Source: Vampirovibrio chlorellavorus (GTDB lineage Bacteria > Cyanobacteriota > Vampirovibrionia > Vampirovibrionales > Vampirovibrionaceae). Taken from it: a stretch of DNA of 64,000 nucleotides. Shown here in pieces: positions 27,480-35,557 of the stretch (positions are counted from its first letter, which is position 1; each line of letters starts with the position of its first letter). The notes below the pieces were generated by a model that saw nothing but the letters and a program-made list of their open reading frames with translations, did not search any database and was not told the DNA's origin. Location: NCBI RefSeq assembly GCF_003149375.1, contig NZ_QFWH01000003.1, positions 1-64,000 on the forward strand, in the 5' to 3' direction. Both the position numbers and the translations under genes were made by a program.

Positions 27480-27506
27480 TGCACTATCCGGATGTGCGCT
27501 ATCCGG
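27480..27506. repeat. Direct repeat in the yhhQ/coaE intergenic region
   Basis: TGCACTATCCGG (27480-27491) and TGCGCTATCCGG (27495-27506) differ by one base and have a 15-nt period. They lie just upstream of the yhhQ ribosome binding site, so they could be an operator or part of an RNA leader. No preQ1 riboswitch core was recognised. Confidence 0.4.
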
Positions 27507-27602
27507 GAGAAAAAATAGGATCAGGGCAGCAGGTCAGACTTGATTATCTCACAAGCCAGACAGTAAGCTATCAGGGAAAGCGTTGAGCGCAAGGATTTTT
27601 TG

Positions 27603-28211
27603 ATGGTGTGTCGCATTGCCCTCACCGGGGGGATCGCCAGTGGCAAGTCCCTGGCCGGGGAGTATCTGAAAAGCCAGGGGATTCCGGTGATTGACGCCGA
27701 TGATGTGGTGCATGCCCTGCTGCGAGAGGATGCGGAACTGAATGCCCGTATTCGGGAAGCCTTTGGCCCGGCGGTTTTTGACGAGAGCGGCGCGGTGAAT
27801 CGTCCGGCTCTGGGGGGGCAGGTCTTTCAGCACCCGGAGCGGCGCAAGCTGCTGGAAAGCTGGATTCATCCCAAAACCCGACAAAGGATTGAAGCGTTCT
27901 TTGCGGAGAACGCGGATCGACCCGCTGCGGTGGCCATTATCCCCCTGCTGTTTGAATCCGGTCTGGCCGAGCGCTACGATCAGGTGTGGCTGCTGGATAC
28001 CGAGCCTGCCGTGCAACTGGCCCGCCTGATTCAGAAGCGAAGGATGAGCGAAGCGGACGCCCTGGCCCGCATTCGCAGTCAGCTTGGCCGGGAGGAGAAG
28101 CAGGCTTTGACCCGGCAACACCCGGGCGGGGTGATTTTACCCAATACCGGCTCACCGGAGGCCCTGCAGGAGGGGTTGGCCCACTTGCTATCGGCACTGG
28201 CTTCCCCCTGA
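27603..28211 (+). CDS. coaE: Dephospho-CoA kinase
   Basis: Catalyses the last step of coenzyme A synthesis, phosphorylating dephospho-CoA at the 3' hydroxyl. The 202-residue protein has the P-loop LTGGIASGKS, the DADDVVH motif that follows it, and the lid region LIQKRRMSEADALARI with its arginines. HPKTRQRIEAFF and IPLLFESGL are characteristic of the family. The ATG at 27603 has AAGGA 7 nt upstream; neighbouring TTG (27600) and GTG (27606) codons fit less well. It is a single gene, divergent from yhhQ. Confidence 0.95.
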   Translation: MVCRIALTGGIASGKSLAGEYLKSQGIPVIDADDVVHALLREDAELNARIREAFGPAVFDESGAVNRPALGGQVFQHPERRKLLESWIHPKTRQRIEAFFAENADRPAAVAIIPLLFESGLAERYDQVWLLDTEPAVQLARLIQKRRMSEADALARIRSQLGREEKQALTRQHPGGVILPNTGSPEALQEGLAHLLSALASP

Positions 28212-28469
28212 AACCGGTGGAACGGATGTGGCATTCTGGCTCCCTTTGGGCCGGGTGGGTAGGCAATTGTCGCCAATCAGTTGTTTTTATTTTAATGAAA
28301 TCACCTTCGGGGTGAGCGATTTGTCTGAAGTGTTTGTAAAGCGCAAGTGAATTCTGGTTCAGTATCGGCCTCTTTCCATCCAAAGAGCTTGCCGGACCGT
28401 GTTTGAACGTACAATTTGTCGGATTTGGATCGGGTAGGTCCCTGGCTTGCCTGAAGGAGAGTTTGCCCC

Positions 28470-28730
28470 ATGAGTTTTAAGCCGCCTGGAAAAACACAGG
28501 GTCCCCATTGGGTGTGGACTTGCCATGGGCGTTCTATCCGTCGTCGCCTGCCTGCACTGCATTGGCGACGCCTGACCCGGGCGCTGGCCGAACTGTTTGG
28601 GTTTGGGCCGCCGGAATTGTCGCTGGCCGTATTGAGGGGAAGGGACGCTTCCCCGCTGGTTTTAAGAGAGGAGAGAGCCGTGAGGGGTGCGATTCAATCG
28701 GCTTGTGGCCTGTTGCGTCGCTTTATGTGA
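28470..28730 (+). CDS. Small arginine-rich hypothetical protein (uncertain)
   Basis: An 86-codon frame with a strong AAGGAG 10 nt before its ATG and a clear terminator 45 nt after its stop. The product is rich in arginine and tryptophan in its first half (SIRRRLPALHWRRLTRALAEL) and matches no family I know. The same DNA can fold into local hairpins (CGTCGCC/GGCGACG around 28537-28565, GGGGAAG/CTTCCCC around 28637-28655), so a structured RNA is an alternative reading. The rest of the gap 28212-28838 holds a TCACC-TTCG-GGGTGA hairpin near 28301 and nothing else I recognise. Confidence 0.4.
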   Translation: MSFKPPGKTQGPHWVWTCHGRSIRRRLPALHWRRLTRALAELFGFGPPELSLAVLRGRDASPLVLREERAVRGAIQSACGLLRRFM

Positions 28731-28773
28731 GGAAAAAAGGCCTGTGGCCTTTGTGTTGCACGACTGGATGCAA

Positions 28774-28801
28774 GCGAGGATTCATTCCTCGCTTTTATTT
28801 T
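28774..28801 (+). terminator. Rho-independent terminator, rightward
   Basis: GCGAGGA and TCCTCGC form a 7-bp stem around TTCAT, followed by TTTTATTTT. The T-run is on the plus strand only, so it ends the transcript that covers 28470-28730. A second hairpin (AAGGCC-TGT-GGCCTT) lies at about 28737-28751. Confidence 0.75.
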
Positions 28802-28838
28802 GCCGGTGGCGCTGGCCTCAGGCCGCTAGGGCATATTC

Positions 28839-30539
28839 CTATTCCATACCCCCGGCTTGAGAGCGCTTGAAGGGGCGCACGTTGGACGCGGAATCTTCCG
28901 CCTCCTTTTCCGCTTGCGGGCTTAGAGGCTGGGCGGGCTGTGTTCGGATAACCGGCTTCCAGGGCCCTTGCTCCAGCCACCGGATCAGTTCCTCCTGAGG
29001 GATGGGCTTACAGACATAAAAGCCCTGGGCCAAATCACAGCCCCAATCGTTCAGGCGCTGCAGGGTCAGCTCGTCTTCCACGCCTTCCGCCACCACCGAT
29101 AGCCCCAGGCTCTTGCTCAGGATGATGGTGGTTTTGACGATGGCCGCGTCATCGGGGCTGCGGTTCATTTCCCGAATAAAGGAGAGATCGATTTTCAGGG
29201 TGTTGATGGGCAGTTTTTTCAGGTACGAAATGGAGGAGTTCCCGGTGCCAAAGTCGTCAATGGAAATCTGGACGCCCAGGTTTTTCAGTTTCTCGGTGAC
29301 CCGGGCGGCGTTTTTCACGTTGTCAATAATCACGTCTTCCGTGATTTCCAACTCCAGACAGTGCGGCGGAAAATTGTGCCGCAACAAAATTTCGGCCACC
29401 GTCTCCGGAAAGTCCATATCGCCCAGGTTTTGCTCCGTAATGTTCACGGATAGCAGGATGTCCACGCCCTGATGGTAAAGCTGGCTGATTTGCTGAATCG
29501 ACTTTTCCAGCATCATCAGGGTCAGCCCGCCAATCAGGTTGTTCTTCTTGGCGATGGGGATAAATTCCGCCGGAGAGATCATGCCTCGCTCCGGGTGACT
29601 CCAGCGGGCCAGCGCCTCCAGCCCCTTGACCTGATGGGTGTTACAATCCACCTTGGGCTGGTAGTAGGCTTCCAGATCCTGATTTTTAATGGCCTCCCGC
29701 AGGTCGTTTTGCAATTGCATATGTTTGCGGTTGTACTCATCCATGTCCGCGTCGTAAAAGGTAAAGCAATCCCGGCGCTCCTTGGCCCGGTACAGGGCAA
29801 TGTCCACGTGCCGCATCAGCGTTTCCAGATCCTCGCCGTCGTCCGGGTACAGCACAATGCCCATGCTAATGCCCGCCTTGATGGCCATGCCATCCAGCAG
29901 AATGGGTTCATCCAGCGTTTTTTGAATGCGCTGGGCCAGCTGATTGACGAACCCGTCATGATCCAGCGAATCCAGGATGATGGCGAACTCATCCCCGCCC
30001 AGTCGGGCCACAAAGTCGGTGCTGCGTAAAATGTTTTTCAGCCGGAAAGCCACCTGTTTCAGCAAATTGTCCCCGGCCTGATGGCCCAGCGTGTCATTTA
30101 CCTGCTGAAAGCGATCCAGATCGCCGAGCATCAGGGCAAACTTTTTGCCATTGTCTTTGCTGGCCCTGATTTTCTCTTGAACCGTTTCCTCCAGCAGGGC
30201 ACGGTTGTGCAGCCCGGTCAGGGGATCAAACATGGCCATCTTGCGCATTTCTCGTTGCATGCGCAACCACTGTTCCTTGTTCAGCGCATAGACCAGCATG
30301 GCGCAAAAGAAGAGCAACCAGCCCAGGGCGTGGAAATCAATGAGCCCGGCCAGATGAGATTGGGAAAACTGCTGGGCCAATGGCCCCATCCAGCCGGAAA
30401 AAAATGGCCCAGCCGAAGATTCGCCCAGGGGAGGCGCGGCTTGTGTCTGGTTTAGCCACGGGCTCGCCAGCGGCATGACCCCTGCCAGTGGGCCATGGCT
30501 TTGCCAAACCAGCTTGGAAAAAGCAGTGGGGAAACCCAT
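28839..30539 (-). CDS. Membrane-anchored diguanylate cyclase/phosphodiesterase (GGDEF-EAL)
   Basis: A 566-residue bifunctional cyclic-di-GMP protein. The N-terminus has one hydrophobic helix (LGWLLFFCAMLVYAL, about 72-86). The GGDEF domain (about 100-265) has an intact GGDEF at 181-185 and an RxxD inhibitory site (RSTD, 172-175) five residues before it. The EAL domain (about 275-525) has EAL at 308-310, DDFGTGNSS and EGVE, so phosphodiesterase activity is plausible. The tail is Pro/Glu-rich. No sensory domain is visible. GGAG abuts the assigned start, so a later in-frame ATG could be the true one. It is divergent from the Pho-box gene. Confidence 0.92.
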   Translation of the reverse strand: MGFPTAFSKLVWQSHGPLAGVMPLASPWLNQTQAAPPLGESSAGPFFSGWMGPLAQQFSQSHLAGLIDFHALGWLLFFCAMLVYALNKEQWLRMQREMRKMAMFDPLTGLHNRALLEETVQEKIRASKDNGKKFALMLGDLDRFQQVNDTLGHQAGDNLLKQVAFRLKNILRSTDFVARLGGDEFAIILDSLDHDGFVNQLAQRIQKTLDEPILLDGMAIKAGISMGIVLYPDDGEDLETLMRHVDIALYRAKERRDCFTFYDADMDEYNRKHMQLQNDLREAIKNQDLEAYYQPKVDCNTHQVKGLEALARWSHPERGMISPAEFIPIAKKNNLIGGLTLMMLEKSIQQISQLYHQGVDILLSVNITEQNLGDMDFPETVAEILLRHNFPPHCLELEITEDVIIDNVKNAARVTEKLKNLGVQISIDDFGTGNSSISYLKKLPINTLKIDLSFIREMNRSPDDAAIVKTTIILSKSLGLSVVAEGVEDELTLQRLNDWGCDLAQGFYVCKPIPQEELIRWLEQGPWKPVIRTQPAQPLSPQAEKEAEDSASNVRPFKRSQAGGME

Positions 30540-30706
30540 CTCCGTGCTACCTGTAGAAATGCATTACATTGTGCTTCGGCTGAACGTCCGGGATCTTTAA
30601 TTTTTATGAATATTTCTTAATTAAAACAGATATGGGCCAAAGATGCCGGATTGAAATCAGGTTGGGGCCTTCTGCGGAAGTTTACATTTTGTATTACTCG
30701 GACAGG

Positions 30707-30740
30707 CTGTCATCAAAATGTCACAGGACTTCCCTAGGAT
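30707..30740 (+). promoter_or_regulatory. Pho box with -10-like hexamer
   Basis: CTGTCATCAAAATGTCAC (30707-30724) matches the E. coli Pho box (two CTGTCAY units 11 bp apart) at 16 of 18 positions. Ten nt later comes TAGGAT (30735-30740), the normal distance for a PhoB-activated -10. It precedes the gene at 30788, and the phoB/phoR-like genes follow on the same strand. Confidence 0.6.
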
Positions 30741-30787
30741 GACCACAGAATCCAGGACATCAGCGTTTAGGAAAGCCTGTCGCCACA

Positions 30788-31477
30788 ATGGCCATCAACC
30801 CTGTTACAACCAGTATTGCCCGGGAAGTATTCCACACCGCTTTGGCTGGCGTGGCTACCAAGGGGGTGGGCAGCGGTTACCGGGTTTGGGATGATCGCAA
30901 CGCCCCATGGCGTGTGAAAAAGAACACCATCCAGCGGGAAGCCGCCACCCTGGGCATGGTTTCCGCTTTTACGGCCGCTCTGGACTGGCTGGGCCATCAG
31001 TTCAACCTGAAGCACATTCCTTTTCAGGGACTGAAAAACTTGCTGCAAAAGGCCGCCGGTCATCAAGTCCTGCTCAAGGCCGTTCCCATTACCCTGGGCA
31101 TTTTCGCCGCTGAGGCCATTAGCCGGAAAGTGGCCCCCCGCAACCTCTGGAAGCCCGGTGGCGCGCTGGATGAAAGCGTGATTGAAGGGGATGAGGATCA
31201 CGACGAGGAGGACGGTGACAAAGCGGCCATTCGGGACAAAGCGTCTGAAAAAAAAATGAGTGGCGGCCATCACTCAATCAAGCAGCAGCCGTTGACGTTC
31301 GCCCAGTCGGGCCCCGATACGCACAGCCGCCCTTCCCCTTTGGGTACCCCGGTTTTCCCGCCGCTTGTCCCCCAATTAATGCCGCAATTTACGCCTCAGG
31401 CCTTGACCAGCCCATCGGCGTACAATCCGTTTCTGCTCCCGGCGCTGGGTCCCGTTTTTACGGCCACCCTGGCCTAA
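30788..31477 (+). CDS. Pho-box-preceded hypothetical membrane-associated protein
   Basis: A 229-residue protein of no known family. The first 115 residues are helical with moderately hydrophobic segments (LGMVSAFTAALDWLGHQF, VPITLGIFAAEAI). An acidic stretch follows (GDEDHDEEDGD). The end is Pro/Ser/Phe-rich (PLGTPVFPPLVPQLMPQF) and includes PLTFAQSG, a weak relative of the FG motif seen elsewhere in the window. The Pho box 48-81 nt upstream suggests induction by phosphate starvation. The phoB-like gene starts 99 nt after its stop, so it may be the first gene of that operon. The ATG has no clear ribosome binding site. Confidence 0.65.
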   Translation: MAINPVTTSIAREVFHTALAGVATKGVGSGYRVWDDRNAPWRVKKNTIQREAATLGMVSAFTAALDWLGHQFNLKHIPFQGLKNLLQKAAGHQVLLKAVPITLGIFAAEAISRKVAPRNLWKPGGALDESVIEGDEDHDEEDGDKAAIRDKASEKKMSGGHHSIKQQPLTFAQSGPDTHSRPSPLGTPVFPPLVPQLMPQFTPQALTSPSAYNPFLLPALGPVFTATLA

Positions 31478-31576
31478 GCGCTCCGGTTTCGGTTATCATG
31501 CAGCTGGCTCGGGGCCTGCCCCAACCGCAGTTTTAGTCCCTGTCACAGTCACACTTGCCAAACGGATCCCACCGCC

Positions 31577-32362
31577 ATGACATCCCGCATTCTGGTTGTA
31601 GATGATGAAAAAGACCTGGTGAATCTGGTTCGTTACAACCTGGAAAAAAATGGCCTGCAAGTGGAATCGGCTTACAACGGTTCTTCTGTGTTGCCCTTGG
31701 TGGAAAGTTTCCAGCCCAACCTGATTATTCTGGATTTAATGCTGCCCGATCGCTCCGGGTACGACATTTGCCGTGATCTGAAAGGCAATGCGGAAACCCG
31801 CCATATTCCCATCATCATGCTTACGGCCCGCTCGTCCGAGTACAACCGGGTGACCGGTTTTGAGTGCGGAGTGGAGGATTATGTGATCAAGCCCTTTAGC
31901 CCCAAGGAGCTGGTGCTGCGGGTCAAGGCCATGCTGGCCCGGACTTCCGGGTTTCGTCCCGCCGAGGTGGAAGGCAAGCGCATTGTGTTGGGTCGTCTTA
32001 AAATTTTCCCGGAGGAGTTTCGGGTGCTGGTCAACGATCAGGACGTGCCGCTGACCCATACGGAGTTCAAGATTTTAATGGCCCTGGCCAGCCAGCCCAA
32101 CCGGGTCAAGACCCGGGAGCAGATGCTGGAAACCGTTTGGCAGGAAGAGGCTGAGTCCGTCATGGATCGCACCGTGGATGCCCAGGTCAAGCGCCTGCGG
32201 GCCAAGCTGGGCCCGGCTCGCGACATGGTGGAGACGGTCCGGGGGCTGGGGTATCGCATCACCTTGCAGTCGCCAGCCAGCGAAGCGGCTCCGGCCAGCC
32301 AGCAGGCCCCGGAAGGCGTCCAGCCTGAAGCCGTCTCGGCCCCTGTCACCAGCTCCAGCTAA
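31577..32362 (+). CDS. OmpR/PhoB-type response regulator
   Basis: A 261-residue DNA-binding response regulator. The receiver domain (1-120) has the acidic pair DDE (9-11), phosphoacceptor Asp53 in LIILDLMLPDRSG, Thr83 and Lys105 in VIKPFSPKEL. The C-terminal winged helix (about 135-235) has LTHTEFKILMALASQPN and MDRTVDAQVKRLRAKLG with VETVRGLGYRI, all typical of PhoB. A low-complexity Ala/Pro/Ser tail of about 25 residues is extra. With the PAS-containing kinase directly downstream and a Pho box upstream, a phosphate-responsive role is the best guess, but other OmpR-family roles cannot be excluded. Confidence 0.9.
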   Translation: MTSRILVVDDEKDLVNLVRYNLEKNGLQVESAYNGSSVLPLVESFQPNLIILDLMLPDRSGYDICRDLKGNAETRHIPIIMLTARSSEYNRVTGFECGVEDYVIKPFSPKELVLRVKAMLARTSGFRPAEVEGKRIVLGRLKIFPEEFRVLVNDQDVPLTHTEFKILMALASQPNRVKTREQMLETVWQEEAESVMDRTVDAQVKRLRAKLGPARDMVETVRGLGYRITLQSPASEAAPASQQAPEGVQPEAVSAPVTSSS

Positions 32363-32387
32363 GCGTCCGTTCCTGAAAAAGGCCCCT

Positions 32388-33566
32388 ATGACCAGCCATC
32401 CAGCGCCCTCCTCCAAAAGTTTCAGCCAGCTCAAGCACTTATTCCGGGAGCAGCATATTTTGATGATGTTACTGAAGGAGTTTCGGGATGGCATCCTGAT
32501 CTGCGACCGACATGGGCAAATTTTGCAGGTAAATCGCTCCCTAAGGCAGTTTTTGCAGCTGAAGGACGAGGTGGTGGGTCTGCAAGTGGAGGCGGTCATC
32601 CAGAATCCGGTGTTTTTAAACGCCATGCACACGGTGCTTGCCACCGCCAATACCTGCGTGGAGGAGATCACTCTGGAGCAGGGCTACCCGCAGCCTTTGT
32701 TTTTTGAGGCCCATATTGTGCCCATTAACATTCCGGGGTTTCTGGGTTCCGGCGAGCCGCAGGTGCGGCCCATCTTGCCTTTGGAAGCGCCCAGTCCGCA
32801 ACCCGTAGATGGCTGTGTGATCATCTGTCACGACATTACCGACATTCGCCAGACCGAACGCATGCGCCGGGACTTTGTGGCGAATGTATCTCACGAGCTG
32901 CGCACTCCGCTCAGCGCCATTGAGGGCTATTCCGAAACCTTGCTGGACGGGGCGGTGGACGATCCGGCGGTGTGCCTGGACTTTATCAAGGTCATTCATC
33001 GGCATTCCCTTCGCCTGACCCAATTGGTGGAAGACCTGCTGGATTTGTCCAAGCTGGAATCCCCCGATTACAAGCCGGAGTTTCTGCCCACCTCCATTGA
33101 GGGGCTGATTCAGCAGGTACTGACGCTGGTTCAGGATAAGGCCGATGAAAAGAAGATACAGATCTCGGTGGAAATCAGCCCGTGTTTGCCCAGGGCCCTG
33201 GCTGACCTGAGCAGTTTACAGCAGGTGCTGACCAATTTGCTGGATAACGCCATTAAGTACACCCCCACCGAAGGGCAGGTGATGATTAAGGCCCGCCTGA
33301 ACGAGCGGGGTAAAATTCAGGTGGATGTTATTGATAACGGCATGGGCATTGATCCCAAGTATCACTCCCGCATATTCGAGCGGTTTTACCGGGTGGATAA
33401 AGCCCGCTCCCGGGAGATGGGCGGTACCGGGCTGGGTTTGTCCATCGTCAAGCACATTGTGCAGTTGCATAACGGGGAAATCTGGGTGGAAAGCAATGAC
33501 AGCAAGGGTTCTACCTTCAGCTTTACCCTGGACCCGGCCATTCCCACATGCTTACCCGTGGCTTGA
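32388..33566 (+). CDS. PhoR-like PAS sensor histidine kinase
   Basis: A 392-residue kinase. A PAS domain lies at about 30-150 (FRDGILICDRHGQILQVNRS). HisKA follows with the phospho-accepting His169 in FVANVSHELRTPLSAIEGYS. The ATPase domain has the N-box NLLDNAIKYTP, G1 DNGMGI, F-box FERFYRVDKARSREMG and G2 GTGLGLSIV. No transmembrane helix is present, as in cyanobacterial SphS-like kinases and unlike E. coli PhoR. The ATG at 32388 has AAAGG upstream. It lies 25 nt after the response regulator, so they are cotranscribed. Its last 15 bp overlap the convergent ankyrin gene. Confidence 0.92.
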   Translation: MTSHPAPSSKSFSQLKHLFREQHILMMLLKEFRDGILICDRHGQILQVNRSLRQFLQLKDEVVGLQVEAVIQNPVFLNAMHTVLATANTCVEEITLEQGYPQPLFFEAHIVPINIPGFLGSGEPQVRPILPLEAPSPQPVDGCVIICHDITDIRQTERMRRDFVANVSHELRTPLSAIEGYSETLLDGAVDDPAVCLDFIKVIHRHSLRLTQLVEDLLDLSKLESPDYKPEFLPTSIEGLIQQVLTLVQDKADEKKIQISVEISPCLPRALADLSSLQQVLTNLLDNAIKYTPTEGQVMIKARLNERGKIQVDVIDNGMGIDPKYHSRIFERFYRVDKARSREMGGTGLGLSIVKHIVQLHNGEIWVESNDSKGSTFSFTLDPAIPTCLPVA

Positions 33567-34766
33567 AGCGGCCCCTGTTGAGTCTGGCTTGGGCTTTTCC
33601 TCGGAGCGGGGGGCATGGATTTTCTGCCAAATACTGTCTAGAAAACCGGGTTTAGCCTCTGAGCCGGGTGCCAGGGTAATATTTGATTTTTTAATGTAAT
33701 TTTCCAGCAATTCCGTAATGTCTGGGTCGAAGGACTCTCTGGCGAACTCCAGGGCGGATTCCAGCGCGTTTTTGTTGGAACGACCGCAGCGAGTGGTGAC
33801 ATCAAGGTCTGGATGAGCCAAAAGGGCTTGCACCACTTCGGGGTTTCCACTCAGAACCGCCGAGGCAAGGATGTTGTCTCCATTGGGCTCGTCGACTCTG
33901 GCGTTTACGTTCACATCCGGCATTTTGAGCAAGGCCTTCACAATGGGCAGATATCCATATTCCACGGCTACATGAAGGGGCGTATACCCATTAATGGTCA
34001 CGGTCTGGGTCAGGTTCCGGTATCTTTGGGCTTGCAGGGATCGGTTTCTGTCCAGGCCGGGTGTTGTTTCAATCAAATTGGCCAGCGCTTGCTGTTCATC
34101 GGCGCTCAAGCGATCATAGCCCTCTGGCTTCGGCGGAATTTGTTCCGCTTGCTCCCCGGCCATTATGGCCAGGAGGTTTTGGCCTGCCAGGTGATCAAAG
34201 GCGGTCAGTTCGGGGCTTTTACAGGGCAATATCCGGGTAAATTGATCCAGTCGGTTCTGGGCGCGTTCACGGGCTTGCGCATCCGGAACGGTGATCTGGA
34301 ACGCTTTGCCCAACTTTGCGGCCAACTGTTTCTGATTCGGACTGCCAGCGCACAGGGAATCCAGCAGCGGAAAACTCTCAGAGAGAGAGAGCTTGGCCTG
34401 ACTGGTTTTCAGCAGGTTGTGAAAGGTATTGAGCAGCGCCTGTTTGTGCTGTGGGGACTGACTACTTTCCGGTTGGTCATTGCCCTGCGGCTGGGTAATG
34501 GCCTCCAACAAGCCTTGCAGGAATGGGGCACCCCCACCGGAACACAGAAAAAATGGCTGGCTCAGGACTTGATCCATCCAGGGCAATACCGTGCCCTTTT
34601 GGCTTTCTTTCCCGGTTTCGGCCTCTTTCCCGGTTTGGACGCCTTTCCCGGTGTCGGGCTCCTTGCCCGTTTTTGTGTCTTGTCTGGCAAAACGGGGAGA
34701 GCTTTCCGGCGGGGTGGCCGTTTGCCTGGACTGGCGCAAGTTGTAAACGGAAGTCGGTATTTGCAT
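33552..34766 (-). CDS. Ankyrin-repeat protein with TGKE tandem repeat
   Basis: A 404-residue protein. Near the start SSPRFARQDT resembles the RFGRKDH motif of small proteins elsewhere in this window. Next comes a tandem repeat of about six residues (KTGKEPDTGKGVQTGKEAET), encoded by an 18-bp DNA repeat. A helical middle region follows, then about three ankyrin repeats (residues 260-370; NGYTPLHVAVEYGYLPIVKALL and LLAHPDLDV, the same HP-x-x-DV style as the protein at 20771). There is no signal peptide. It is convergent with the phoR-like gene, overlapping by 15 bp. A protein-binding effector or scaffold is likely; the target is unknown. Confidence 0.85.
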   Translation of the reverse strand: MQIPTSVYNLRQSRQTATPPESSPRFARQDTKTGKEPDTGKGVQTGKEAETGKESQKGTVLPWMDQVLSQPFFLCSGGGAPFLQGLLEAITQPQGNDQPESSQSPQHKQALLNTFHNLLKTSQAKLSLSESFPLLDSLCAGSPNQKQLAAKLGKAFQITVPDAQARERAQNRLDQFTRILPCKSPELTAFDHLAGQNLLAIMAGEQAEQIPPKPEGYDRLSADEQQALANLIETTPGLDRNRSLQAQRYRNLTQTVTINGYTPLHVAVEYGYLPIVKALLKMPDVNVNARVDEPNGDNILASAVLSGNPEVVQALLAHPDLDVTTRCGRSNKNALESALEFARESFDPDITELLENYIKKSNITLAPGSEAKPGFLDSIWQKIHAPRSEEKPKPDSTGAASSHG

Positions 34767-35023
34767 GCGTGAACCCTCGGAAATTTGATTGGCGTCTCGG
34801 AAGGGAAGCGGTTTTCTATTTTAAAAATAGAGGCGCGTGGCGGTTTGTGATGAACGGTGTGTTTCTGAGATGTGGGATTGCTGGATGGTCCAGTGCTGTA
34901 TTAAAGCACCACAAGATAGAGTTGTGCCATGCCAGATCTGCTCATGCCAGATCTGCGCGGCGTCGGAATGAGGGCTTGTGCCCGGCTGGGCTTCGCCAAT
35001 CGGCAAGGGAAAGGCGTGCCAAC

Positions 35024-35060
35024 AAAAAGACCCGCCTGATAAAAACCGGGCGAGTCGGGG
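35024..35060 (-). terminator. Leftward Rho-independent terminator without an annotated gene
   Basis: On the minus strand GACTCGCC pairs with GGCGGGTC around a loop, followed by five T. No protein gene ends here on this strand. It lies about 80 nt downstream of the leftward Pho box, so it probably ends a short RNA. Confidence 0.6.
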
Positions 35061-35135
35061 ATTGCTATATGTTAGGGGGTATCTTCATCCTGAATCGCAA
35101 TTGCTTGCGTTTCACTGTCTATGGGTGCCATTATG
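35061..35135 (-). ncRNA. Candidate Pho-controlled small RNA or micropeptide transcript
   Basis: Between a leftward Pho-box promoter (35141-35174) and a leftward terminator (35024-35060) lies room for a transcript of roughly 75-110 nt. It contains one 19-codon frame starting ATGGCACCC, without a good ribosome binding site. I read it as a possible small RNA; the evidence is only the promoter-terminator layout. Confidence 0.35.
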
Positions 35136-35140
35136 CGCCA

Positions 35141-35174
35141 GTTTTAAGACAACTTGATGACAGTTTGGTGACGG
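35141..35174 (-). promoter_or_regulatory. Leftward Pho box with -10-like hexamer
   Basis: On the minus strand CCGTCACCAAACTGTCAT matches the Pho box at about 15 of 18 positions. After exactly 10 nt comes TAAAAC. The same 10-nt spacing is seen at the other two Pho boxes of the window. Confidence 0.5.
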
Positions 35175-35349
35175 TTTTGTAAAGATTGAACCGGCCAAAC
35201 CCATGCTGGCCTGCCCTAAAGCGGCTTTTTCTCGGTGTTTGTGGTACTGTCATGAGGCGATAAAACCACCCATAAAAAAACCAAAAATAAATTTATCGCC
35301 ATTCATCACAACTAAGCCCTTCTGTAAAAATCAAGACTGGACTTCTACC

Positions 35350-35556
35350 ATGCGTATTCAATCCTTCGGTAGCCATTACCCAGTTCAGCAAGCCAGCCGC
35401 TTGCCAGCGCAACAGCCCGCTCAGGCCACCCAGACGTCTCCGGCTTTTGGGGCCAAAACCATTTCTTTCGGTCAAACAGCCCCTGTCCAGGCGTCGAATA
35501 AACCCAGTCCACCCCTCAATCCAAACCTGGGCCGCAAGCTGGATTTTTACGCCTAG
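35350..35556 (+). CDS. Tiny FG-motif protein
   Basis: A 68-residue protein made almost entirely of low-complexity Gln/Pro/Ala/Ser sequence with three FG units: MRIQSFGSHYP, SPAFGAKT and TISFGQTAP. It ends GRKLDFYA. There is no domain, signal peptide or membrane helix. The frame extends upstream, but the ATG at 35350 fits the related small proteins, which also begin with a short lead-in before the FG motif. Its stop is one base from that of the convergent caspase gene. It looks like the bare N-terminal region of the larger FG-motif proteins, so it may be a free signal or adaptor, a truncated gene, or a structural peptide. Confidence 0.55.
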   Translation: MRIQSFGSHYPVQQASRLPAQQPAQATQTSPAFGAKTISFGQTAPVQASNKPSPPLNPNLGRKLDFYA

Positions 35557-35557
35557 C

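Larger units (their letters stand above)
34767..35349. other. Long intergenic region with a Pho box and a leftward terminator
   Basis: About 580 bases between the divergent ankyrin and FG-motif genes. It contains a 14-bp direct repeat (CATGCCAGATCTGC at 34928-34941 and 34943-34956), a leftward terminator at 35024-35060 and a leftward Pho box at 35141-35174. Open frames are short and without start signals. Confidence 0.5.

Noticed and set aside
28839-30539. GGDEF-EAL protein as a degenerate sensor only
   Set aside because: GGDEF, the RxxD inhibitory site, EAL and DDFGTG are all intact, so there is no sequence reason to call either domain dead.
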